Translations under genes and position numbers: made by a program
NCBI RefSeq assembly: GCF_001904725.1
Contig: NZ_MRCE01000013.1
Coordinates: 62,001 to 126,000 of the forward strand
Reading direction: 5' to 3'
Length of the DNA stretch: 64,000 nucleotides
Source: Phormidium ambiguum IAM M-71
GTDB lineage: Bacteria > Cyanobacteriota > Cyanobacteriia > Cyanobacteriales > Aerosakkonemataceae
Shown: in pieces, positions 33,946 through 42,129 of the stretch
Position numbering within the stretch: position 1 is the first letter of the stretch
Layout of the letters: the number at the start of each line of letters is the position of its first letter
Notes under the pieces: model-generated
Told to the model about the DNA's origin: nothing
Database searches by the model: none
Seen by the model: only the letters and a program-made list of their open reading frames with translations

Positions 33946-33992
33946 AATTTTTCCGAAAATAGCTACTTCTTAAACTAAATATTGAACAAAAT

Positions 33993-35324
33993 TTAGGCTG
34001 CTTTTTTCCCTTGACCAGCCTTGAGTAATCGTCGAGTTTCTTCAGCCGCAGATTGCATGGCATTTTCAGGGGACATCCGACCAGTTAAAGCACCGCTAAG
34101 ATAACGTTGTAAAATATCTGATGCTTGGGCATATTGAGCAATTGGTGGGCGTAAGACTGCTCGATCGACTACTTCAAGTAATTGAGGAAAATGGGGATAT
34201 TTCGCCACAATTTCGGGGTCAGTAAATAACTCTCTACGGCTAGGTACATAGCCAGCTTTTAAAATAAATTGCCGCTGCGCTTCTCGACTGCTGAAATACT
34301 TAATAGCTTGCCAAGCTTCTTTAGGATGTTTAGTAGATTTAGCAATCCCTAAACCCCAGCCTCCTAAGCAAGCAGCCGAACTTTGACCAGGTGCATGAAC
34401 CATTGGTTTAATGCCAATTTTTCCGTTAATTTGGGATGTTTTTTGATTAGCTAAAGGCCAAACATAAGGCCAACTTCTTAAGAATACAGCTTGACCGCTT
34501 TGGAAAAGTCTTCTTGTTTCTTCTTCTTGATAAGTTGTTACTCCTGGTGGGGAAATGCCTTGTTTAATTGTGTCTTTTAAAAAGGCGATCGCTTTTAATG
34601 TTTCCGGTCTATCTAATCCCACTTCCAAAGTTTCAGGATTCACCCAAAAACCACCATAACCTTCTAAAACTTCGAGAAACATTGCTACCAATCCTTCATA
34701 TTGGCGACCCTGCCAAATGTAACCCCATTTAGCTTTATCATTCCTTTGTAAATACTTGGAAATATTCATTAATTGCTCAAAAGTTTCTGGCGGTTTTAAT
34801 TTTGCTTGATCGAGTAAATCTTTGCGATAATAAAGCATTCCCGCATCAGAACGTAGCGGAATTCGATACAATTTCCCTTGGTAACTTCCACCTTCAACAT
34901 CTTTAGGCGAAAAAACTGCTAATTCTTGAGGAGTAATGCGATCGCTAAGGTCTAACAACCACCCAGCCGCCGCAAATTTGGATGTCCAAATCACATCCAT
35001 ATTGACTAAATCATAAGGAGAATCACCTAAAATAAAAGCCGAAGTATACAAGTCTTCAATTAAATTTGTGGCATTTGGCCCTTCAATAATATTGATGCGA
35101 ATTCTGGGATTTTTTCGCTCAAAATCTGCAATCATCCCCTGTCGCCAAGGGTCAGCATCAGGCGCAGTCATCAACAAATTAAGAGTGACTGGCTGTTGGG
35201 CGATCGCTATCTTAGTAATTAAAATAATGCTTAAAAAAAGAGCAGTAAAAAATCCAATACTACGCCAAAAACCCAGTTTTTGAAAAAACTTTTTCAGTCG
35301 ATTTAGTGGTTGACGGTAAACCAT
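33993..35324 (-). CDS. Extracellular sugar-binding protein of ABC importer (family 1)
   Basis: The 443-residue protein has an N-terminal signal sequence (hydrophobic IGFFTALFLSIILI, likely cleaved after AIA). The mature domain is a family-1 solute-binding protein (PYDLVNMDVIWTSKFAAAGWLLDLSDRI, LYRIPLRSDAGMLYYRKDLL, SAACLGGWGLGIAKSTKHPKEAWQAIKYF). It leads the operon binding protein - permease - permease - ATPase, the same order and family as glucosylglycerol/trehalose or sucrose importers of cyanobacteria. The sugar cannot be fixed by eye. Upstream is a 490-bp AT-rich region with a repeat. Confidence 0.87.
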   Translation of the reverse strand: MVYRQPLNRLKKFFQKLGFWRSIGFFTALFLSIILITKIAIAQQPVTLNLLMTAPDADPWRQGMIADFERKNPRIRINIIEGPNATNLIEDLYTSAFILGDSPYDLVNMDVIWTSKFAAAGWLLDLSDRITPQELAVFSPKDVEGGSYQGKLYRIPLRSDAGMLYYRKDLLDQAKLKPPETFEQLMNISKYLQRNDKAKWGYIWQGRQYEGLVAMFLEVLEGYGGFWVNPETLEVGLDRPETLKAIAFLKDTIKQGISPPGVTTYQEEETRRLFQSGQAVFLRSWPYVWPLANQKTSQINGKIGIKPMVHAPGQSSAACLGGWGLGIAKSTKHPKEAWQAIKYFSSREAQRQFILKAGYVPSRRELFTDPEIVAKYPHFPQLLEVVDRAVLRPPIAQYAQASDILQRYLSGALTGRMSPENAMQSAAEETRRLLKAGQGKKAA

Positions 35325-35813
35325 TTCCCTTAGTTAAAATACAAAGTTTGTAAAAATTTTAATGGCAATAATATAGCCATATTTGTGAGCAAAAATTCTT
35401 GATTTCTTTTGTCAAGTTCAGCTTAAATTAAAAATTTAGTTCCAGTATATCTAATTTAATTTTAAGCTTCCGACAACTTACAACGATATATTCTATTTGC
35501 TTCAAAAAATACTCCTTTTAGCAAGAAGAAAATTTAGCATAAAAGTGCTATATAAAAAGTATAATTATGAAGTTATATTAAATAATTAAAATAACTTAAT
35601 ATATCAAATTCATCAATTGACCTTTTTACCCCATAAACTAATATTTTGTTGAGGAAAAGTTTATAAAAATTTATAAAACCGCAGATAGCTTTAGATTAAA
35701 TCTGCGTGCATCTGCGGCTAATTTTCATTTATACCAATTCCCTGTAAAATTGTGCTTAATCATAGCCCCTCTCCGTTTACGGGGAGGGGTTGAATAAGCG
35801 GAATTGGTATTAC
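35325..35813. other. AT-rich intergenic region between allantoinase and sugar importer genes
   Basis: About 490 bp without a gene. It probably holds the importer promoter near 35330-35400. It also contains a weak ATGGC...GCCAT inverted repeat near 35361-35380, a diverged copy of the CTGTG repeat (35678-35718) and an ATACCAATTC element (35731-35810). Short open frames on the plus strand from 35790 are antisense shadows of the allantoinase gene. No RNA gene was recognised. Confidence 0.6.
35731..35810. repeat. Palindromic dispersed repeat, ATACCAATTC family (copy 2)
   Basis: Begins ATACCAATTC and ends GAATTGGTAT. The core CCCCTCTCCGTTTACGGGGA forms a hairpin. It is 80 bp and shares termini and core with the 105-bp copy at 16183-16287. 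It lies 3 nt from the allantoinase stop and could end its transcript. Confidence 0.82.
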
Positions 35814-36725
35814 TTAATTTTTCGGCTGATGATGTTCATGCCAATGACGGGCGATATCGATGCGACGACACAACCAAACTTTTTCATGCTGCTGTACATA
35901 ATCCAAAAAACGTGCCAAAGCAGCCGCACGTCCAGGTCTTCCCACCAAGCGACAATGCAACCCAACACTCATCATTTTTGGTGCAGTTTCGCCCTCAGCA
36001 TAAAGCAGATCAAAAGCATCTTTTAAGTAAGTAAAAAACTGCTCGCCAGAATTAAAACCCTGGTTAGTTGCAAAACGCATATCATTATTATCTAAAGTGT
36101 AAGGAACGATCAAATGTGGCTTCCCATACTCATAATTCCAATAAGGTAAATCATCTGCATAACTATCAGCATCGTAGAGAAAACCGCCTTCTTCAACTAC
36201 TAATTTACGAGAGTTTAAACTAGTTCTTCCAGTGTACCAACCCAGAGGACGACTACCAGTAACTTGGGTGTGAATTGCGATCGCCTTTTGCAAATGTTCC
36301 CTTTCCGCTTCCTCACCAAAATACTGATAATCAATCCAGCGATAACCATGACTAGCAATTTCCCAATCAGCCTCCAACATCGCTGCAACAGCTTCTGGAT
36401 TTCTTTGCAAAGCCATTGCCACCCCGTAAACAGTTACCGGAATATTTCTTTGCGTAAAAATTCGATGTAACCGCCAAAAACCCGATCGACTACCATACTC
36501 ATAAATCGATTCCATATTGATATGGCGCACCCCTACCAAAGGAACAGCCCCCACAATTTCTGATAGAAACGCCTCCGAAGCATGATCGCCGTGAAGAATG
36601 CAATTTTCCCCACCTTCCTCATAATTAATCACAAATTGCACCGCCACACGCGCTTGATTCGGCCATTTCGGATCGGGAGTATTCCGCCCATAGCCAACCA
36701 TATCCCTTGGATATTGCTTAGTCAC
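35814..36725 (-). CDS. puuE: Allantoinase, PuuE type (polysaccharide-deacetylase fold)
   Basis: The 303-residue protein begins MTKQYPRDMVGYGRNTPDPKWP and contains VAVQFVINYEEGGENCILHGD and HINMESIYEYGSRSGFWR. It is nearly signature-identical to PuuE-type allantoinases, which open the hydantoin ring of allantoin to give allantoate in purine breakdown. The fold is that of NodB-type polysaccharide deacetylases, but PuuE forms a distinct clade. Full length with no gap. It supports a ureide-use route together with the amidohydrolase and HpxZ-like genes at 20-22 kb, although it is not adjacent to them. Confidence 0.92.
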   Translation of the reverse strand: MTKQYPRDMVGYGRNTPDPKWPNQARVAVQFVINYEEGGENCILHGDHASEAFLSEIVGAVPLVGVRHINMESIYEYGSRSGFWRLHRIFTQRNIPVTVYGVAMALQRNPEAVAAMLEADWEIASHGYRWIDYQYFGEEAEREHLQKAIAIHTQVTGSRPLGWYTGRTSLNSRKLVVEEGGFLYDADSYADDLPYWNYEYGKPHLIVPYTLDNNDMRFATNQGFNSGEQFFTYLKDAFDLLYAEGETAPKMMSVGLHCRLVGRPGRAAALARFLDYVQQHEKVWLCRRIDIARHWHEHHQPKN

Positions 36726-36776
36726 TTTTATGACCTCTTATATTTAGGAAATTTTCATCATAAATCATACAAAAAA

Positions 36777-36826
36777 TCCACAGCTACATCTGTGTTTATC
36801 TGTGTGTATCTGTGGATATCTGTGGT
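36777..36826. repeat. ATCTGTGTTTATCTGTGG repeat element
   Basis: A run of near repeats (CTGTGTTTATCTGTGTGTAT, CTGTGGATATCTGTGG) between puuE and the DUF1361 gene. The same motif is at 47515-47555 and, reversed, at 51891-51935; a diverged copy is at 35678-35718. It is non-coding. Confidence 0.75.
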
Positions 36827-36836
36827 TAAAAAAATC

Positions 36837-37508
36837 TTAAATTTTCTCAGCAACTCTCGGAGTTTTCAGTTTACGTTTCAATCGCAAATAACGAATTCGC
36901 ATCACCAAACCCAACGTAATTTGCTTCATCACCCAATAAACAACCGCCAAAACAACAAAGGTAATAAACATCACTAACAACGGGCGTTTTGAAGTCAAAT
37001 CATTAATAGTTGTAAGTAAAACATTATCTGGATCGGTCACTAAATCCCAACTATTAAAGCGTTGAAACCTTCCCATATAAATTCCTACAGCACAGAGAGC
37101 ATGAGTCGCTAACTCAGACCATACTACCCACTTTTCTGATAGCTGTCGTTTTAAATAATTGCCCTGATTAATTAATGACACCACATAAGCTTCCGTTCCA
37201 GCAATAATGGCAAACAAATGCAGGGGAATAAAAATTAGCGTAATCACCCAAGCCGAGAAACCTTCTCGAATCCCGCGAATCAAGTGAATAATATCTGTGA
37301 GCAAATAAGGTGCATTTGGCAGAAAAGCAAAGTAAACTGCAAAAACTATCCACCAAACGTAGGAACGGTAATTACTTTTGCGCCGAAATAACCAAAAGCT
37401 AAGCGCCAAGGGAATAAAAGCCAGAAATAGATTCCATGCAATCCAACCGCTATATATCCCACCGGAAAATGCTTCTTTTGTTTCGTAAAGTGTGGATCTC
37501 ATAGGCAT
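36837..37508 (-). CDS. DUF1361 membrane protein
   Basis: The 223-residue protein has about six hydrophobic helices and the DUF1361 signatures FLPNAPYLLTDIIHL and GIYMGRFQRFNSWDL. The tail is basic (RYLRLKRKLKTPRV). The family is widespread in cyanobacteria and Firmicutes and has no assigned function. A plausible role is as a small integral membrane factor. It is separated from puuE by the CTGTG repeat. Confidence 0.8.
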   Translation of the reverse strand: MPMRSTLYETKEAFSGGIYSGWIAWNLFLAFIPLALSFWLFRRKSNYRSYVWWIVFAVYFAFLPNAPYLLTDIIHLIRGIREGFSAWVITLIFIPLHLFAIIAGTEAYVVSLINQGNYLKRQLSEKWVVWSELATHALCAVGIYMGRFQRFNSWDLVTDPDNVLLTTINDLTSKRPLLVMFITFVVLAVVYWVMKQITLGLVMRIRYLRLKRKLKTPRVAEKI

Positions 37509-37743
37509 TTTTATTTTTATCCTTACTTTTACCTACGTTAACCCGGCTTTTGCAGAATGGCTATCGGCAATTTCGGTTATTAAATTCTGAGATGCAGTGA
37601 GGGTAGGGAACAGAAACGGAAAACCGGGAGCAATTTTTCTGTGTTTTTCTGAGGACTTACGCAAACTTTTTATACGGAGATACTTAAGTATAATTTATAT
37701 TATAGATGTAGTATTTCTCTAAATAAATTAGATTTTTTACTTT

Positions 37744-39012
37744 ATGAAACTATACCTTGGCATCGATTTTGGTACTTCTGGCGCACGGGCAATAGTAATA
37801 GATTCAACAGGAATTATTCAAGCTGAATCGCAATATTTATTTACTGATTTAAACGATAGTTTAACAACTATTTGGCAACAAGCATTGTTTTCTTTAATTG
37901 CTGAAATACCCGAAGGAATTAGAGGGGGAATTTGCGCGATCGCCATTAACGGCACATCTTCAACGGTGTTGTTGTGCGATCGTACTGGCAACCCAATTAA
38001 TTCACCTATTTTATACAACGATTCTAGAGGCGCAAAAGTAATCGATAAACTCAAAGAAATTGCACCACCAAATCATACAGTAATTAGCGCCACTTCTTCA
38101 TTAGCAAAACTTTTATGGTGGCAACAAAACATCCCCCCCTTACCAAGGGGGGCTAGGGGGGTTATTTATTTTTTGCATCAAGCCGATTGGTTGGCTTTTT
38201 TATTACATGGAAATTTGGGAATTAGCGATTATCATAATGCTTTGAAACTTGGTTATGATGTAGAAAAACTTTCTTACCCTGAATGGATTGAAAATTTAGA
38301 AATACCTTTTCAATTGCCAAAAGTTCTTACTCCGGGAACTGCTATTTCAGAAGTTACATCGGAAATATCTGAAACTTTGGGATTAAGAAAAGATTGCGTT
38401 GTCTGTGCAGGTACAACTGATAGTATTGCGGCTTTTTTGGCTAGTGGGGCAAAATTGCCGGGGGAAGCCAGTACATCTTTAGGTTCTACCTTAGTAATTA
38501 AATTATTAAGTAATACTCGCGTTGATGATGCTAAATATGGAATTTATAGCCATAAATTAGGCAATTTGTGGTTAGTTGGTGGTGCGTCAAATACGGGAGG
38601 CGCAGTGTTAAAAAGTTTCTTTAGTGATGCAGAATTAGAAAATTTAAGCTCGCAAATTGATGCGGAAAAGCCAAGTAACCTTGATTATTATCCTTTGTTA
38701 AAACCAGGCGATCGCTTTCCGATCAATGACCCTAATTTACCACCCAAACTAGAACCGCGTCCTGAAAATTCTGTTGAATTTTTGCATGGTTTATTAGAAA
38801 GTATCGCCAGAATTGAAGCCAAGGGATATCAATTATTAAAGCAGTTAGGTGCAACTCCTTTAACTTGTGTTTATACTGCTGGTGGAGGTGCGAAAAATCT
38901 AACTTGGACAACTATTCGAGAACGTTATTTACAAGTTCCAATTTTACCACCGACGCATACACAAGCAGCTTATGGATCGGCAATTTTGGCGACACAAGGT
39001 ATTAATAAATAA
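37744..39012 (+). CDS. FGGY-family sugar kinase (xylulokinase/ribulokinase-like)
   Basis: The 422-residue protein starts MKLYLGIDFGTSGARAIVID, the actin-fold phosphate-binding loop. It has CAIAINGTSSTVLLCD, YNDSRGAKVIDKL, the second ATP-site CAGTTDSIAAFLASG and a GGGAKN motif near the end. It resembles the short cyanobacterial/plant XK1-type kinases, for which D-ribulose kinase activity is reported. Around residues 130-139 a palindromic repeat (38132-38161) has been inserted in frame, adding PPLPRGARG-like residues in a surface loop. The gene stands alone downstream of an AT-rich promoter region. Confidence 0.85.
   Translation: MKLYLGIDFGTSGARAIVIDSTGIIQAESQYLFTDLNDSLTTIWQQALFSLIAEIPEGIRGGICAIAINGTSSTVLLCDRTGNPINSPILYNDSRGAKVIDKLKEIAPPNHTVISATSSLAKLLWWQQNIPPLPRGARGVIYFLHQADWLAFLLHGNLGISDYHNALKLGYDVEKLSYPEWIENLEIPFQLPKVLTPGTAISEVTSEISETLGLRKDCVVCAGTTDSIAAFLASGAKLPGEASTSLGSTLVIKLLSNTRVDDAKYGIYSHKLGNLWLVGGASNTGGAVLKSFFSDAELENLSSQIDAEKPSNLDYYPLLKPGDRFPINDPNLPPKLEPRPENSVEFLHGLLESIARIEAKGYQLLKQLGATPLTCVYTAGGGAKNLTWTTIRERYLQVPILPPTHTQAAYGSAILATQGINK
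38132..38161. repeat. Palindromic repeat inserted in frame in the FGGY kinase gene
   Basis: CCCCCCTTACCAAGGGGGG followed by CTAGGGGGG is a widespread cyanobacterial palindromic motif. Here it reads through as IPPLPRGARGV within the coding frame. Confidence 0.8.
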
Positions 39013-39068
39013 AAAAATGATAGGATGGGAAATTCCATCCTATTTTAGTGTAGATAAATACAGAAATA

Positions 39069-39293
39069 TTAATCGTTCTTCCATTCTTCGCAACCCATCA
39101 AATCGCAAATGCGATCGCGCAGTAGATAACCACAATCTTCTAATTCGTATTCTACACAAACCCATTCGCTAGGACGAATATATTGACAAAGAGTATAAAT
39201 TGGTTGCTGAGGACTAACTCTACCTTTCTTAACGAGTTCTCGTGCTTCTTCTTTGATCGTGTCTATTGAATAATGCAACTTAGAGGTAATCAT
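39069..39293 (-). CDS. DUF4327 family protein
   Basis: The 74-residue protein (LHYSIDTIKEEARELVKKG, QQPIYTLCQYIRPSEWVCVE, GYLLRDRICDLMG) matches the cyanobacteria-specific DUF4327 family. Two conserved cysteines occur in TLCQYI and WVCVE. The function is unknown. It is monocistronic, pointing towards the sugar kinase gene. Confidence 0.82.
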   Translation of the reverse strand: MITSKLHYSIDTIKEEARELVKKGRVSPQQPIYTLCQYIRPSEWVCVEYELEDCGYLLRDRICDLMGCEEWKND

Positions 39294-39540
39294 GATGACT
39301 TTACTCCATATTTTTATTTGGTAGCAATTTGGCTTGTATTTATATCATCTCTCTACTAGGGTAATTTGTTTAACTTGAGTTGAGAACTTTATTAAAAAAA
39401 GTAACTTCTATCAAGTTACTGTCCAAGCTAGCTTTGAGACTTTTTCGCATAGAGCAATTCATCAAAATTTTAATAAATTTTAATTTAAATGTGGAAAACT
39501 TTTGAAAACTTTATATATTTGGTTAATACAATATTGATAC

Positions 39541-39577
39541 AAAACAGCCTCAACGATATCCTTGTTGAGGCTGTTTT
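39541..39577 (-). terminator. Rho-independent terminator of the helicase gene
   Basis: AAAACAGCCTCAAC and GTTGAGGCTGTTTT are perfect 14-bp arms around a 9-nt loop, located 4 nt past the helicase stop. The A/T ends let it work in both directions. Confidence 0.85.
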
Positions 39578-39581
39578 CAGC

Positions 39582-41942
39582 TTACAAGACTTTTTGCAAT
39601 GTGGCAATTTTCGGATCTATAATTTTCTGTCCAACACTGGGAAACTTAATTGCTAAACAAAGTTTGTTTCCCGTTCCAAAAACATGACTAATTTCTCCTA
39701 CACCGAAGGTTTTATGAACTACGCGATCGCCTTTTTTCCACCCTTGTCCGGTAGTCGTAGAAGTGTTATTACTCTTGGTTTTAGGTTTCTCTATTTGAGA
39801 TTTACTAGTCAAATTTGTCCGATTACTGCGAACACCAATATCTACTTTACTACTCACTAGTTCTTTGGGTAATTCTTTCAAAAATTGCGAACTAATAGCT
39901 GGTGCGCGTTCACCCCATAAGCGCCTTTCTCTAGCACAAGTAAGATACAATCTTTCCTGTGCGCGAGTAATACCAACATAACACAAACGTCGTTCTTCTT
40001 CTAATCCTTCGGGATCGTCTAAACTGCGAGTATGAGGTAATAAACCTTGTTCCATTCCGACTAAAAATACAACAGGAAATTCCAACCCTTTAGCCGAGTG
40101 CAAAGTCATTAAAGAAACTGCTTTTTCTCCATCTTCTAAATTATCTAAATCTGAAGATAAAGAAGCATTTTCTAAGAAATTACCTAAGCTAGGTTCATCA
40201 TTTTCTTCTTCAAACTGCTTGACGGCGTTAAACAATTCAACGACGTTTTGTAAGCGATCTTGCGCTTCATCAGTTCCTTGCTTTTTCAAATCATCAATAT
40301 AACCGGAATCTTCCATAATTCCTTGGACAATTTGCGAAGCTGGTAAAACTTCTAATTGAGTTTGCCATTTTTGAATTAATTGGCAAAAATTATTAATTGA
40401 TTTTGCTGCACGTCCAGCTAGGTTATTTACTGATACTTCATCGCTGATAATTTCCCACAAAGGTATGCTTAATTCCCTAGCTGCATTCACTAAATTATCG
40501 ATCGTAGTTTTGCCAATACCACGCCGGGGAGTATTAATTACACGCAACAAACTAACACCGTCATCAGGATTAACAATTAAACGCAAATATGCCAAAGAAT
40601 CTTTGATTTCTTTGCGATCGTAAAACTTTAACCCGCCGACCATTGTGTAGGGAATTCCCGATCGCAACAACACATCTTCAAACGGACGAGATTGAGCGTT
40701 AGTGCGGTAGAGAATCGCAAAATCACCCAAATTAAAGTCGTTATTTTGGCGTTCTAATTGACGAATTTGTTGCAAGACAAAATCTGCTTCTTCAAGTTCA
40801 TTTTCTGCACGATGTAGGAAAATTGGTTCGCCTTCGCCGCGAGTAGCACGCAATATTTTATCTATCCGTTGCGTGTTATTTTCAATTAACTGATTTGCTG
40901 CTTGTAAAATGTTTTCCCTAGAACGATAATTCTCTTCCAATTTCACCATTGTCTGAGTTTTTTCATCGGGTAAACCATCGCCAAAGTCTTCTTGAAATTC
41001 CAGCAGAATCCGAAAATCTGCCATGCGGAAAGAGTAGATTGCTTGGTCTACATCACCCACAACAAAAACCGATCGACTTGACCAATCATTAAACTTTTTC
41101 GGGCTTTCTCCATTAGTAACTAACAATCGAATTAAATCATACTGAATTCGGTTAGTATCCTGATATTCATCAACTAAAATATGTTGAAACCGACGATGCC
41201 AATAACCTAAAACTGATTCATTTTGTTCAAAAAGCCGCACCGGAACCGCAATTAGATCGTCAAAATCTAAAGCATTATTTTCCGCTAAAGCATCTTGATA
41301 GCGACTGTAAACATCAGCAATTACTCTGCCGCGAAAATTTGGTTGATCTCGTTCAAACTCTTGGGGAGATAAACCCAGGTTTTTGGCATTACTTATTGCA
41401 TAACGAACCGAACTAGGATCGAATTTTTTCTCATCTAAATTAAGTTGTTTAGTAACAATTTCTTTAACCAAACTTCTGGTATCAGATTCATCAAATATAG
41501 AAAAGTTGCGACTCCACTTCCGACCTTTTGGATCTTGATATTTTTCTATATCGTATCTTAAAATACGAGCGCAAAGACTGTGAAAAGTGCCTACCCAGAT
41601 AGGTTTAATGTATTCTTTGTAAATGCGCGATCGCCAACTTGTCTGTTCCTCTGGAGACAAAGAGGCAAAACTTTTTCCAGTAGTTTTTTCTACTATTTGT
41701 TCAGCAAACAACTTTTCAATCCGTTCCTTCATTTCTCGCGCTGCTTTATTAGTAAAAGTGACAGCGAGGATATTTTCTGGATCGATTTTATGCTTAAGGA
41801 TGAGGTTGGCAATGCGATAAGTCAAAGCTCTAGTTTTACCGGAACCTGCACCAGCAACAACTAACAGAGAACCGCAGTGATGTTCAACTGCGCGACGTTG
41901 ACTAGGGTTAAGATGGCTAAGAAAATCAGAAATTGTCTTCAT
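39582..41942 (-). CDS. pcrA: UvrD/PcrA-type DNA helicase
   Basis: From MKTISDFLSHLNPSQRRAVEHH the protein is 786 residues. The SF1A motifs run in order: Walker A VVAGAGSGKTRAL, Ia VTFTNKAAREMKERI, II ILVDEYQDTNRIQYDLI, III DQAIYSFRMAD, IV ENYRSRENILQAA, V MTLHSAKGLEFPVVFLVG and VI YVGITRAQERLYL. The C-terminal 60 residues end with the PcrA-type GDRVVHKTFGVGEI Tudor-like domain that binds RNA polymerase. It unwinds DNA in repair and conflict resolution. A six-codon longer frame is open upstream, but MKTI fits the family start. Confidence 0.92.
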   Translation of the reverse strand: MKTISDFLSHLNPSQRRAVEHHCGSLLVVAGAGSGKTRALTYRIANLILKHKIDPENILAVTFTNKAAREMKERIEKLFAEQIVEKTTGKSFASLSPEEQTSWRSRIYKEYIKPIWVGTFHSLCARILRYDIEKYQDPKGRKWSRNFSIFDESDTRSLVKEIVTKQLNLDEKKFDPSSVRYAISNAKNLGLSPQEFERDQPNFRGRVIADVYSRYQDALAENNALDFDDLIAVPVRLFEQNESVLGYWHRRFQHILVDEYQDTNRIQYDLIRLLVTNGESPKKFNDWSSRSVFVVGDVDQAIYSFRMADFRILLEFQEDFGDGLPDEKTQTMVKLEENYRSRENILQAANQLIENNTQRIDKILRATRGEGEPIFLHRAENELEEADFVLQQIRQLERQNNDFNLGDFAILYRTNAQSRPFEDVLLRSGIPYTMVGGLKFYDRKEIKDSLAYLRLIVNPDDGVSLLRVINTPRRGIGKTTIDNLVNAARELSIPLWEIISDEVSVNNLAGRAAKSINNFCQLIQKWQTQLEVLPASQIVQGIMEDSGYIDDLKKQGTDEAQDRLQNVVELFNAVKQFEEENDEPSLGNFLENASLSSDLDNLEDGEKAVSLMTLHSAKGLEFPVVFLVGMEQGLLPHTRSLDDPEGLEEERRLCYVGITRAQERLYLTCARERRLWGERAPAISSQFLKELPKELVSSKVDIGVRSNRTNLTSKSQIEKPKTKSNNTSTTTGQGWKKGDRVVHKTFGVGEISHVFGTGNKLCLAIKFPSVGQKIIDPKIATLQKVL

Positions 41943-42129
41943 AATTGCTAGGAGTGCCATGCTGCTAAAACCGCAGAATATACCTTTTAACAGGGTACGT
42001 CATTACTAAGGCATCTGCTCTATAAGCATAGAAAATTTATCTTAGCAGAAATGAAGGCAGAGGATAGCACTCTCCTTAATCTGCAAGAAAATCAAAAGGC
42101 TAAAAACTACAAATAAGTGCAGTGTTGAA

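Noticed and set aside
35790-36034. Plus-strand frames of about 77 codons
   Set aside because: They are antisense to the well-supported allantoinase gene and start inside a repeat element.
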